Below, one piece after another: positions 1-8,654 of a stretch of 61,256 nt of DNA. Position 1 is the first letter of the stretch. Every line of letters begins with the position of its first letter. A program made the position numbers and the translations under genes. The stretch is taken from positions 1-61,256 of the forward strand of contig DAIMZL010000007.1 of assembly GCA_036733965.1 (NCBI GenBank), read 5' to 3'. The notes under the pieces are model-generated. The model searched no databases and had not been told where the DNA came from. It saw only the letters and a list, made by a program, of their open reading frames with translations. This DNA is from JAEXOD01 sp937930275. GTDB taxonomy: Bacteria; Bacteroidota; Ignavibacteria; Ignavibacteriales; Melioribacteraceae.

Positions 1-1637
1 CCGGCATCTCCCATGTTTTCATAATATTCTAATTTAATTTTATAAAGTTTATCTTTTTCAACTTCAAAAGCAAAAGATTTTGTTTCCATTCCATGGTCGT
101 TCCAATCGTCAATAACTAACTCATTCTCAATATACAATCGAGATCCGTCATCAGAAGTAACGTTTACAATTGTACTACCGGATTTTGGAAATTTTATATA
201 GCCTTCATAAACGACTGAAAAATTTTCATTTCCTATACCATCAACGGGCGAACCGTTACTCCAAAAATTATTTATCGAACTTTCAACACGTTCAAGTATT
301 GGGTTGCCGCTAATAGTTTTATTATTAAAATATTTTACGTTAATTCCCGATTTGCTACCGTCTTTATCCAAATAAAAGTATTTCGGTTCAATAACGGGAG
401 CGTCACCATCTAACAGTAAACCCGGTGCGTAGTTTATTTCAATTTGATTCCCGAATTTATTAGTAATTCCTTCTAAAGGAGAAACTGTATAAAAAGGAGA
501 TACTAACGAGCTTCCGCCTCCGCCTGTACGAGTATATGCAGCATTTGGACCGATAATAGCTATTGAACCAATTGCTTCTTTATCAATAGGTAAAATTGAA
601 TGGCTGTTTTTTAATAAAACCATTCCGTCAGCGGCAACTTCATAGGCTAATTTTTTGTGTTCTTCTGTGTTTAATTTACTTTTATCATACTGATAATTAT
701 CAAATAACCCGATTTTAAACATAACGGTCAACATTCTACTTATTTTGTCATCAAGCTTCTTTAAATCATACTCATTAGCCAAAAGTTTTTTAACAAACGA
801 TTTATCATTAAGATATACCCCTGTAGGCATTTCAACATCCAAACCACTATTGTAGGTAGCTTCAGAGCTATGAACTGCACCCCAATCACTCATTACAAAA
901 CCTTTAAAATTCCATTCCTTTTTTAATTTATTAACAAGCAAATAATCGCTTTCGCTTGCATAATGACCGTTTAATTTATTATAAGCTGACATAACAGCCA
1001 TAACATCAGCCTCTTTTACTGCTGCCTTAAATGCCGGCAAGTAAATTTCGTTAAGTGTACGTTCGTCAACTTTTGTATCTACAAACATCCTTTCAAGTTC
1101 TTGATTATTACATGCAAAATGTTTAACAGTTGCCACAACATTATTGTTTTGAACTCCTTTTATATAGGCTACTCCCATTTTACTTGTTAAAAAGGGGTCT
1201 TCTCCGAACGATTCGAAATTTCTGCCTCCTTGAGGAATTCTTGCAATATTTACGCAGGGTCCTAAAATTACATTTCTTCCGTGTGCTTTAGTTTCTTCTC
1301 CGATAGCATTACCGACTTTATAAATTAATTCCGGATCCCAAGTAGAAGACATTGCAATTCCGGAAGGGAAAGCGGTTGAGTTATCCCATCTAACTCCTAA
1401 AGGACCGTCAGCCATATTTAATGAAGGAATACCGAGTCGTTCAATAGGTTGTGTTGTAAAACCTGTGCCTCCGAGCATTAAAATTTTTTCTTCAAGAGTC
1501 ATTAAACTTAATAAATTGTTCACTCTTTTTTCAATCGGAGCATTTTTATCTTTATAAATTTGTTGTCCGTTTTGCCCAAATATAGCAGAATTAAAAAAAA
1601 TACTTATTAATATTAAACCGATTAAATTTTTTTTCAT
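1..1637 (-). CDS. Glycoside hydrolase family 3 with PA14 insert, 3' end cut by window
   Basis: Likely a periplasmic or exported beta-glucosidase releasing glucose from beta-glucan oligosaccharides. The reverse-strand frame opens with an ATG at 1637 and runs off the window after 545 codons, so the C-terminus is missing. The N-terminus is a signal peptide ending near residue 21. The GH3 barrel shows LNMADGPLGVRW (about 73-84), GGRNFESFGEDP (137-148), VKHFACNNQE (171-180) and the nucleophile motif VMSDWGA with Asp251. A PA14-type beta-sandwich begins around residue 430 (SDDGSRLYIENELVIDDW) and lies inside the second GH3 domain, an arrangement known in some beta-glucosidases. It is the last visible gene of the minus-strand glycosidase operon, 29 bp after the GH5 gene. 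The family is certain; the exact linkage specificity is inferred from neighbours. Confidence 0.93.
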   Translation of the reverse strand, partial: MKKNLIGLILISIFFNSAIFGQNGQQIYKDKNAPIEKRVNNLLSLMTLEEKILMLGGTGFTTQPIERLGIPSLNMADGPLGVRWDNSTAFPSGIAMSSTWDPELIYKVGNAIGEETKAHGRNVILGPCVNIARIPQGGRNFESFGEDPFLTSKMGVAYIKGVQNNNVVATVKHFACNNQELERMFVDTKVDERTLNEIYLPAFKAAVKEADVMAVMSAYNKLNGHYASESDYLLVNKLKKEWNFKGFVMSDWGAVHSSEATYNSGLDVEMPTGVYLNDKSFVKKLLANEYDLKKLDDKISRMLTVMFKIGLFDNYQYDKSKLNTEEHKKLAYEVAADGMVLLKNSHSILPIDKEAIGSIAIIGPNAAYTRTGGGGSSLVSPFYTVSPLEGITNKFGNQIEINYAPGLLLDGDAPVIEPKYFYLDKDGSKSGINVKYFNNKTISGNPILERVESSINNFWSNGSPVDGIGNENFSVVYEGYIKFPKSGSTIVNVTSDDGSRLYIENELVIDDWNDHGMETKSFAFEVEKDKLYKIKLEYYENMGDA

Positions 1638-1666
1638 AATAACCTCATTAACAATGTTTAATAACT

Positions 1667-2872
1667 TTATAAACCTAATGCTTTAAGATAATCTTTATTT
1701 ATCCTACATTTATCAATTTTTAAATTATCCAAATAATCATAAAGTCCCTTTTTTATTACATTAAAATCGGGTCTATTGTTTCTAATATCTTCATACGAAA
1801 CAATTTTTGAATTAGCAAATTCTATTATTTTGTCAAATTCTTTCGTTTTAGTAATCGAAACGACACAAGATTCCGAATCCATCTTTTTGTATGGCCAAAA
1901 ACACCAACCGATGTTATTCTTTTCCAATGTAGTTCTAAACTCGTTTATCCATTCATTACTATTTTCCCCGCTTTCTCCCAAGTGAATAGGAACGTTGTAT
2001 TTTTTAGAAAAATCGAGATAATCTTGAATTACTTCTTGTGTGGGAGCTGTCCAATATTTGTGAAAAGTATAAACTAATTTAGTATCAAAAGGTTTTCCGA
2101 AAATACCGAAGTTTGAGTTCCATTGAGCCCCGGCAATAAATAATAGGTGATTTTTATCAACTTTTCTAACTTCCTTAGTAAGTCTTATAAAAAAAGGTTC
2201 TAATAAAGGATTTAATTTATCTGTGTTAAAATAATGTGCTATAGGTTCATTCAAAAAGTCGTAGCCTAATATTATTGGTTCATTTGCATATCTTTCTGCT
2301 AATTTTACCCAAATATTTATTGTTAGTTCTTTATCTTCCTCACTTTCAAATAAGAAGGGATATCCGTAACTATCATCAATGTTATCACCGGTCTGTCCGC
2401 CGGGTGCACAATGCATATCAAGTAATACTGAGATATTTTCTTTTTTACACCAGCCGATTAAGCTATCTAATAATGAATAACCAATCCCTTTTAATTCGTT
2501 TTCATCGTTAACAAAAAGTGAGTAATGAAAAGGGACGCGAACAGAATTAAAACCGAGTTTAGCTATTAGTTTAATATCCTCTTCGGTTATATAAGTTTTA
2601 TAATATAAATCCCAAAACTTTTTAGCTTCGGACTTACCTAACAAAATATTAAAAAAATTGTAAATTCTTGTGGGGGAGTTAATTTCCTTAAATTTTATAA
2701 AATAACCTTCCGGTACTAACCAGTTTCCCAAATTTATACCTTTCAAAAGAATCGGTTTTCCGTTCAAATCTATAATTTCGGTTCCTTTGGAAGTATAAAA
2801 AATATCGGATTGACAATAAACATAAGTTAAAGGTAATAGTAAAAACGATATCGAGATTAAAAATATTTTCAT
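1667..2872 (-). CDS. Glycoside hydrolase family 5 endo/exo-glucanase
   Basis: A secreted cellulase-fold (GH5) enzyme of 401 residues, probably cleaving beta-glucan chains in the periplasm. A signal peptide covers residues 1-20, ending at YVYCQS. GH5 signatures are GINLGNWL (45-52), the conserved Arg in NSVRVPFHYS (109-118), the acid/base Glu209 in YDFLNEP and the nucleophile Glu300 in IHLGESGE. The GINLGNWLVPEG stretch resembles exo-1,3-glucanase-like subfamilies more than classical cellulases. There is no carbohydrate-binding module and no T9SS tail, unlike the GH16 protein on the plus strand, which fits a periplasmic place. It lies 12 bp downstream of the lipoprotein glycosidase. Family confident; substrate (laminarin or mixed-linkage glucan) inferred. 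Confidence 0.9.
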   Translation of the reverse strand: MKIFLISISFLLLPLTYVYCQSDIFYTSKGTEIIDLNGKPILLKGINLGNWLVPEGYFIKFKEINSPTRIYNFFNILLGKSEAKKFWDLYYKTYITEEDIKLIAKLGFNSVRVPFHYSLFVNDENELKGIGYSLLDSLIGWCKKENISVLLDMHCAPGGQTGDNIDDSYGYPFLFESEEDKELTINIWVKLAERYANEPIILGYDFLNEPIAHYFNTDKLNPLLEPFFIRLTKEVRKVDKNHLLFIAGAQWNSNFGIFGKPFDTKLVYTFHKYWTAPTQEVIQDYLDFSKKYNVPIHLGESGENSNEWINEFRTTLEKNNIGWCFWPYKKMDSESCVVSITKTKEFDKIIEFANSKIVSYEDIRNNRPDFNVIKKGLYDYLDNLKIDKCRINKDYLKALGL

Positions 2873-2884
2873 AATAAACCAAAA

Positions 2885-4231
2885 TTATTTAAATAAAGTT
2901 TTTAACGTATAAAATGCTTTTCTGGGTGTCCACTCGTCAAGTCCGTCATTATCGGAATCCGGAGATAATGCAATTAAACCCCAATATTCTTCATTACTAA
3001 AGCCATCCGGATGAGTATTAGATTGATAACCTCCGTAGTTTTCATGACTCCATGGGTCTGTATCTTTCCACCACTCGTCGGTAAATTCAAATACGGTTCC
3101 GCCAATACACATATCGCCGGCTGTAACAATTTGAATCCAGTTATTCATTATAAACTCTGCCTGTGTATCTTGGTATTCGGTCAAAGTTCTATTATCCAAA
3201 GCATCAACTCCCCATTCAGTAAGTACCACAGGTTTTTTTGTTTTATTTTTATATTCCACTAAGTTTGGACCCAAATCCCACTGATAAATATTAGAAGCCC
3301 ATAAATCGACATAAGTTAAATAGCTATCGTCTGCAGACATAGAACGGCTTCCAATATTGCTAAATGCTCCGTTATTAATAGCTACCGGATGATAATATTC
3401 TCCTTCAATTTTATAAGCAGCAATTGCTAATTCTTGGCATAAAGTATACCAGTAGGGATTATTTCCGTTTTGATAATTTTGTTCGTTTCCTAAATTCCAC
3501 ATTAACACCGCTTTGTAATCTTTATATTCAATAACAAAATTTTGAAAATCTTCAATAATTTGTTTTCTTACAAGTGTATCACTTAATTTTAGTTTGTAAT
3601 CAACCCAATAACCAAGTATGACAGAGATATTATTTTCTTGTGCTTTTGCCAAAAAATATTTATCCACACCAGAGTAAGTTCTAACAGTATTAACGTTAAG
3701 TTCTTTTAGGTATGTTATGCATCTATCAAGCAATTTTGTTGTTATAGGTAAATTTCCTATTGGAGTTGGTGAAAATGCAACTCCTTTTACATAAAATTTT
3801 GTATAAGCGCCGTCACCGTCAAAATCTGTTTCCAATTGCTTACCGTTTAATCGTACATGTAATTTAGATTTTGGCTTGCTTGTCGGTACATCGTAGGTCA
3901 ATTTACTAAGATTAGCATTAACATTCGATATACCGCTAACTGCAGTCGGCACATCTACCTCGGTAGTTTTATATCCAACTCTACTTATACGTAATCTATG
4001 TCTATCAACTGGAACATTTTCAATCCTAAAATAACCGTTGTCATTAGTCCAAACGGGATTCATTTCGGGGCGCGTAGCTAAAAATACGGCAGCTTTTCCC
4101 AAAGGGTTATTGTTTTCGTCCATAATTTTTCCGGAAATAACATTTGGATATTCATATTCCGGTGTATCATCAGATTTACAACCGACAAAAATTAATAAAG
4201 CAATAAAAAGTAAAGAAATTGAAAGTTTCAT
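2885..4231 (-). CDS. Lipoprotein glycosidase with N-terminal CarboxypepD_reg-like domain
   Basis: This 448-residue protein has a lipoprotein signal (LLIFVGCKS, lipid-modified Cys18). Next comes a carboxypeptidase-regulatory-like beta-sandwich (about 32-110, ISGKIMDENNNPLGKAAVF ... NGYFRIENVPV) and then a TIM-barrel hydrolase domain (about 125-448). In the barrel, LMWNLGNEQ supplies a likely acid/base Glu250 and VVLTEWGVDA a likely nucleophile Glu339, the clan GH-A layout seen in GH2 and related enzymes. The exact GH family is not certain by eye. It probably acts on glucan oligosaccharides at the outer membrane or periplasm. A hairpin terminator separates it from the upstream GH3 gene, so it may be expressed at a lower level or from its own promoter. 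Confidence 0.8.
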   Translation of the reverse strand: MKLSISLLFIALLIFVGCKSDDTPEYEYPNVISGKIMDENNNPLGKAAVFLATRPEMNPVWTNDNGYFRIENVPVDRHRLRISRVGYKTTEVDVPTAVSGISNVNANLSKLTYDVPTSKPKSKLHVRLNGKQLETDFDGDGAYTKFYVKGVAFSPTPIGNLPITTKLLDRCITYLKELNVNTVRTYSGVDKYFLAKAQENNISVILGYWVDYKLKLSDTLVRKQIIEDFQNFVIEYKDYKAVLMWNLGNEQNYQNGNNPYWYTLCQELAIAAYKIEGEYYHPVAINNGAFSNIGSRSMSADDSYLTYVDLWASNIYQWDLGPNLVEYKNKTKKPVVLTEWGVDALDNRTLTEYQDTQAEFIMNNWIQIVTAGDMCIGGTVFEFTDEWWKDTDPWSHENYGGYQSNTHPDGFSNEEYWGLIALSPDSDNDGLDEWTPRKAFYTLKTLFK

Positions 4232-4256
4232 ATCATTATATATTTGTTTTAAAATG

Positions 4257-4283
4257 AAAATCGGATAGGCTAACCTATCCGAT
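4257..4283 (-). terminator. Intrinsic terminator or attenuator after GH3 gene
   Basis: Plus-strand bases 4260-4269 (ATCGGATAGG) pair perfectly with 4274-4283 (CCTATCCGAT) across a 4-base loop. Read on the minus strand, the stem lies just past the GH3 stop at 4288 and is followed by TTTCATTTT. Because transcription of the cluster seems to continue into the lipoprotein gene at 4231, it may act as a partial terminator inside the operon. Confidence 0.75.
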
Positions 4284-4287
4284 AAAT

Positions 4288-6093
4288 TTATTTTTTATAA
4301 TTTAAGCCAAAACCAAACTTAAATAACGGATCGTAATTAGTATCACCGATATTTATTGGTAGTTGTTCCATATTGCGTGGCCAGCTAATAGGCAATTTAC
4401 CTTTGAAGTTATAATCACCAAAAAGTACATCAGTCACGCCTTTTCCTTCAGTTCCCGGTAACCAAGCAGCAACAAATGCATTTGCATTTTGTAAAACATC
4501 ATTAATTATTAGGGGTCTTCCTGAGTAGAGAACAACAACATAAGGAATTTTAGCTTTTTTAACATTTTCGATTGCTGCTAAATCTTCGGGACTTAAAACT
4601 AAATTAGTAGTATCACCGAACATTTCGGCATAAGGTTTTTCTGCTACAACAATAATTGCAAATTGAGCACCGTCAACATTAGTACCGTCAATTGAATAAG
4701 TTACTTTAGTATTTTTTGAAACTGTTTGTTTTACCGCATTTAAAAAAGTAGTTCCGCCTGAAAGTACATTCCCTTCGGCACCTTGCCATGCTATTGTCCA
4801 ACCTCCGCACTGACGTCCTAAATTATCTGCACCTGTTCCGCTTACATGAATATGCTGTAAATTTTTCTTTAACGGTAAAATACCGTCATTTTTTAATAAA
4901 ACCAATGATTCGCGAACGCATTGACGTGCAACGTCTCTATGTTTTTGTGAACCGACTAATTTTGTTAACTTTTTATCGGTATATGGACGTTCAAATAACT
5001 TCATCATAAATTTTATTCTTAAAATTCTTGTAACTGCATCATCAATTCTTTCAACGGATATTTTCCCTTCATTTACAAGTTCTTTTAAATAAGTAATAAA
5101 TTGGATGTAATTATTTTGTTTATCAGGTCCGTTAGGTATCATAACCATATCCAAACCGGCATTGATTGATTTTTCAACATCTGCTTTATAATCGCTACCT
5201 AATTGATCTATTGCAGCCCAGTCTGATACTACGAAACCTTTAAAGTTTAATTCTTTTTTTAATACATCAGTTATTAAATATTTGTTACCGTGCATTTTTT
5301 CGCCGTTCCAGCTGCTATAAGAAACCATTACAGAACCAACATCAGATTTTATTGTTTCGATATAACCTTGTAAGTGAATTTTACGTAAAGTAGCAAAATC
5401 AATCTCAGTATTTCCTTGGTCTTTTCCGTTTGTTGTTCCGCCATCACCTGCGTAATGTTTTGAACATGCCAAAATAGAAGTAGGGGATGATAAATTACCT
5501 TGTAAACCTTCAACAGTAGCTTTTCCTAATTTTGAAACCAAAGCCGGATCTTCACCGAAACTTTCGTATGTCCTGCCCCATCTTTCATCTCTTGCAACAG
5601 CAACGCAAGGCGCAAAAGTCCAATCAATACCTGTTGCAGCTATTTCGGTTGCAATAATTTGTGATGCTTTTTTTATAAGTGTAGGATTATCAGTTGCACC
5701 TAAACCAATATTGTGCGGGAAAACTACAGCTCCGTCAACATTGTTATGACCGTGTACACCGTCAACTCCGTAAATCATCGGAATTTTTAATCTTGTTTTT
5801 AAAGCGTACGATTGAAACATATCATAATTATCTGCCCACCCTTTTGCCGTAATATCTTTTGGATCAGAACCGCCGCCGCTTAAAACAGATCCTATAAAGT
5901 ATTTTGTAATATCGTTAGGATCTGTAACGGCAAGCATATCAACTTGTGTCATTTGACCGATTTTTTCATCTAAAGTCATTTTAGAAAGTAAATCTTTTAC
6001 TTTCTTTTCAATCTTTTGGTCTCTACCCAATTTTTGGGCACTAAGAAAGTTTACTAATGTGAAGCAAAACAGTAACACTAAAATTTTTTTCAT
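4288..6093 (-). CDS. GH3 beta-glucosidase, barley ExoI-like
   Basis: A 601-residue exported glycoside hydrolase family 3 enzyme that should remove glucose from the non-reducing end of beta-1,3/1,4-glucan oligosaccharides. The signal peptide ends around LSAQ (20). The barrel shows GVDGVHGHNNV (109-119), RWGRTYESFGEDP (171-183), SKHYAGDGGT (211-220) and nucleophile Asp291 in VVSDWAAID. The second domain carries GRQCGGWTIAWQG, a signature of plant ExoI-like glucan exohydrolases, and ends near PLFKFGFGLNY. Its length is right for this two-domain subfamily with no PA14 or fibronectin addition. It is 12 bp downstream of the ROK kinase gene, as expected for a glucose-producing enzyme paired with a glucose kinase. 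Confidence 0.93.
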   Translation of the reverse strand: MKKILVLLFCFTLVNFLSAQKLGRDQKIEKKVKDLLSKMTLDEKIGQMTQVDMLAVTDPNDITKYFIGSVLSGGGSDPKDITAKGWADNYDMFQSYALKTRLKIPMIYGVDGVHGHNNVDGAVVFPHNIGLGATDNPTLIKKASQIIATEIAATGIDWTFAPCVAVARDERWGRTYESFGEDPALVSKLGKATVEGLQGNLSSPTSILACSKHYAGDGGTTNGKDQGNTEIDFATLRKIHLQGYIETIKSDVGSVMVSYSSWNGEKMHGNKYLITDVLKKELNFKGFVVSDWAAIDQLGSDYKADVEKSINAGLDMVMIPNGPDKQNNYIQFITYLKELVNEGKISVERIDDAVTRILRIKFMMKLFERPYTDKKLTKLVGSQKHRDVARQCVRESLVLLKNDGILPLKKNLQHIHVSGTGADNLGRQCGGWTIAWQGAEGNVLSGGTTFLNAVKQTVSKNTKVTYSIDGTNVDGAQFAIIVVAEKPYAEMFGDTTNLVLSPEDLAAIENVKKAKIPYVVVLYSGRPLIINDVLQNANAFVAAWLPGTEGKGVTDVLFGDYNFKGKLPISWPRNMEQLPINIGDTNYDPLFKFGFGLNYKK

Positions 6094-6105
6094 ATTCTGT
6101 CCTAT

Positions 6106-7068
6106 TTATTTATTGATTTCGTTCCAAATTAATGCGGCAGCACCTAAAACTGCTATGTTTTTATCACTTAATCCGCTTGGTAAAATTTTTACCTTATTCT
6201 TAAAGATATTAAGCAAGTTTTCTTCAAAATATTTTTTTAACGGCAAGAAAAGGAAATCACCCGATTTTGCAACACCCCCGAATATAATAATTGCTTCCGG
6301 AGAAGTATAAGCCACTGAATCAGCTAATACTCTTCCTAAAATTTTAGCAGATTCTTCAAATGTTTCTTTAGCTACCGAATCATTTTTTAAGGCTTCTTCA
6401 AAAATAATTTTTGGGGACAAGTCTTCAAAAGTATATTTTGTTAAATTACTTTTTTTATTAAAATTGACTAATAGTTCAAAGGCAGTGCGCTTAAATCCGC
6501 TTGCGGAAAGATAAGTTTCCAAGCATCCTTTTTTACCGCAACCGCATAATCTACCATCCGGAATTGCAGTAGTGTGACCTATTTCACCGGCAAAACCGTC
6601 ATTTCCGTAAACCATTTTTCCGTCAACTACAATTCCGCTTCCTACACCGGTTCCTAAAGTAATCACAATAAAGTTTTTCATTCCTTTTGCTGCTCCAAAA
6701 AGCATTTCGCCAATTGCGGCAGCATTTGCATCGTTTGTAATTGCTATAGGTAAATTAAAATGGGATTTCATAATCTCAACAACATTAACAAACCCCCAAT
6801 TTAAATTTGGGGGTTGTTCGACTGTTCCTTTGTAGTAATTTGCGTTTGGAGCACCTATGCCGATTCCGGCTAATGAGTAATAATTTGCTAAGGGGGTAAA
6901 TTTTATTTTAATTTCATTAATCAGTCTTTCAAAAAACTGCGGATATTCTTGATCTGCAAATGTTGGAATAGAATATTCACTTATTAAGTTTCCATCAATA
7001 TCAACAAAACCAAAAACCGTATTTGTACCGCCGATATCAATTCCGACAGACAGTTTATTTTTATCCAT
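6106..7068 (-). CDS. ROK-family sugar kinase (glucokinase-like)
   Basis: A cytoplasmic ROK kinase of 320 residues that most likely phosphorylates glucose produced by the neighbouring glycosidases. The phosphate-binding loop GIDIGGTNTVFGFVD starts at residue 9. The catalytic base Asp113 lies in AITNDANAAAIGE, a second glycine-rich loop is ITLGTGVGSG (136-145), and the ROK zinc site is His165 (GEIGHT) with CGCGKKGCLE (Cys175, Cys177, Cys182). There is no N-terminal helix-turn-helix, so it is a kinase and not a ROK repressor. It lies between the MFS importer (11 bp upstream) and the GH3 gene (12 bp downstream). N-acetylglucosamine or fructose kinase activity cannot be excluded from motifs alone. 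Confidence 0.9.
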   Translation of the reverse strand: MDKNKLSVGIDIGGTNTVFGFVDIDGNLISEYSIPTFADQEYPQFFERLINEIKIKFTPLANYYSLAGIGIGAPNANYYKGTVEQPPNLNWGFVNVVEIMKSHFNLPIAITNDANAAAIGEMLFGAAKGMKNFIVITLGTGVGSGIVVDGKMVYGNDGFAGEIGHTTAIPDGRLCGCGKKGCLETYLSASGFKRTAFELLVNFNKKSNLTKYTFEDLSPKIIFEEALKNDSVAKETFEESAKILGRVLADSVAYTSPEAIIIFGGVAKSGDFLFLPLKKYFEENLLNIFKNKVKILPSGLSDKNIAVLGAAALIWNEINK

Positions 7069-7079
7069 TCAACATTCTC

Positions 7080-8393
7080 CTAATCGATAACCGGCTTATG
7101 ACCTTTAAATCCGTAATATGCAATAAATAAATAACAAGCAACAGGAATAATAAATGCGTGATGTAATCCTGTTACGTAATCTGCTAAAGCACCTTGTAAT
7201 ATTGGTATTATTGCACCGCCTACAATACCGGTAATAATAATACCTGAAGCTTGTGAAGTATGCTTTCCTAAACCGGCAACGCCTAAACTAAATATAGTAG
7301 GGAACATAATTGAATTAAATAACCCTATTGCAAGAATAGACCACATTGCAACTTGTCCGCTTGTTAGCATCGTAACAATTAATAAGAAAACGGCAACAAA
7401 AGCATTAAAACCTAACATAATTCCGGGTTTTACAACGCGTTGAATTGCACTTCCTAAAAATCTGCCAACCATTGCGCCGCCCCAATAAAACGAAACAAGT
7501 TTACCAGCATCGGCTTCTTTTAAACCGGCAATTTCTTTTAAACCTAAATAATTAACTAAAAAACTGCCTATTGCTACTTCACCGCCAACATAAACAAAAA
7601 TAGCTATTGCACCTAAAATTACATGTCTATATTTCCAAGCAGAATTGTGTAAATGGTCTAAGTTGTTTTCATCAACTATATCGGCATTTGTTTCTCCGTT
7701 TCTAAAATCTGGTAATTTTATATAAGCAAATATACCGGCAATTACAAATAATGCAGCGGCTAAGCCTAAATAAGGAACTTGAACTGCTGCAGCTTCCGCC
7801 ATTTTATAAGATTCCAACTCCATTGTGTTTAATTTACTCAATTCTTCGGCACTTTTAACAGCAACCGATAAAATTAATAAAGAACCAAAATAAGGAGCTA
7901 TTGTTGTACCTAAAGAATTAAAAGCTTGAGTTAAATTTAATCTGCTGGAAGCCGTTTCAGGTTTACCTAAAATAGTAACATAAGGATTTGCAGCTACTTG
8001 TAAAAGTGTGATACCCGAAGCCATTACAAAAAGAGCAAATAAGAAAAAAGGATAAGAACGAAATGCTGCAGAAGGATAAAAGAATAAACAACCTATGCCT
8101 GCAATAACAAGTCCGGTTACAATACCGTTTTTATATCCAAATCGCTTTACCAACCATCCCGAAGGCATAGAACAAATAAAATATGCCGTAAAAAATACAA
8201 ATTGAATTAACATAGATTCGGTATAATTCAATTCAAAAACATTTTTTAAATGCGGTATTAATATATCATTTAAGCATGTTAAAAAACCCCACATAAAAAA
8301 TAATGAAGTTAAAGCTGTTAGCGGAAAAGTATAATTTACTCCTCCGTTTAAGGCACTTGATTGAGTATTCTTTGTACCGGTCGAAAAATCCAT
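7080..8393 (-). CDS. MFS sugar:proton symporter, FucP/GluP type
   Basis: An inner-membrane major facilitator protein of 437 residues with about 12 membrane segments. The first helix region, FFMWGFLTCLNDILIPHLK, and the following SMPSGWLVKRFGYKNG are the hallmark of the FucP/glucose-galactose transporter family. ANPYVTILGKPETASSRLN and the IITGIVGGAIIPILQG region near the C-terminus also match. It should import a monosaccharide, probably glucose, for the ROK kinase encoded 11 bp downstream. It is the first gene of the minus-strand operon and is divergent from the sensory triad, so the 261 bp between them probably holds the promoters of both. Confidence 0.92.
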   Translation of the reverse strand: MDFSTGTKNTQSSALNGGVNYTFPLTALTSLFFMWGFLTCLNDILIPHLKNVFELNYTESMLIQFVFFTAYFICSMPSGWLVKRFGYKNGIVTGLVIAGIGCLFFYPSAAFRSYPFFLFALFVMASGITLLQVAANPYVTILGKPETASSRLNLTQAFNSLGTTIAPYFGSLLILSVAVKSAEELSKLNTMELESYKMAEAAAVQVPYLGLAAALFVIAGIFAYIKLPDFRNGETNADIVDENNLDHLHNSAWKYRHVILGAIAIFVYVGGEVAIGSFLVNYLGLKEIAGLKEADAGKLVSFYWGGAMVGRFLGSAIQRVVKPGIMLGFNAFVAVFLLIVTMLTSGQVAMWSILAIGLFNSIMFPTIFSLGVAGLGKHTSQASGIIITGIVGGAIIPILQGALADYVTGLHHAFIIPVACYLFIAYYGFKGHKPVID

Positions 8394-8654
8394 AAAGGTC
8401 TCCTGATAATCATTGTATAAATTAATTGAATGTCAAACAAAAATTATGCCTATTATTAATATGCGTTATTTTAAGGGTATTGCAATATTATTTTTGTAAA
8501 TGTTATTAATTTGATAAAGCTATCCTTATTAAATTAATAAGTATTTATTTGTTCATTTTTTGCAGTGGTTCTAAAAAAGTTATTTAAAACTTTTATTTGC
8601 AGAAATTGAAAAAAAATCTTTATTTTAATAAAAACCCATTTTTTAATTATTTGT
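8394..8654. promoter_or_regulatory. Divergent promoter region between sugar operon and sensor triad
   Basis: 261 bp of very AT-rich DNA without an ORF separates the MFS gene (minus) from the binding-protein gene (plus), so it must hold promoters in both directions. I found no GG-N10-GC sigma-54 core on either strand and no convincing operator. The 9-mer ATGCCTATT at 8446-8454 also occurs twice at 43873-43899, upstream of a T9SS cargo gene, but this may be chance. Confidence 0.5.

Noticed and set aside
1776..1985. Small plus-strand frames within the minus-strand glycosidase genes
   Set aside because: They are complementary-strand shadows of conserved GH5/GH3 coding sequence, without ribosome sites or domain features.
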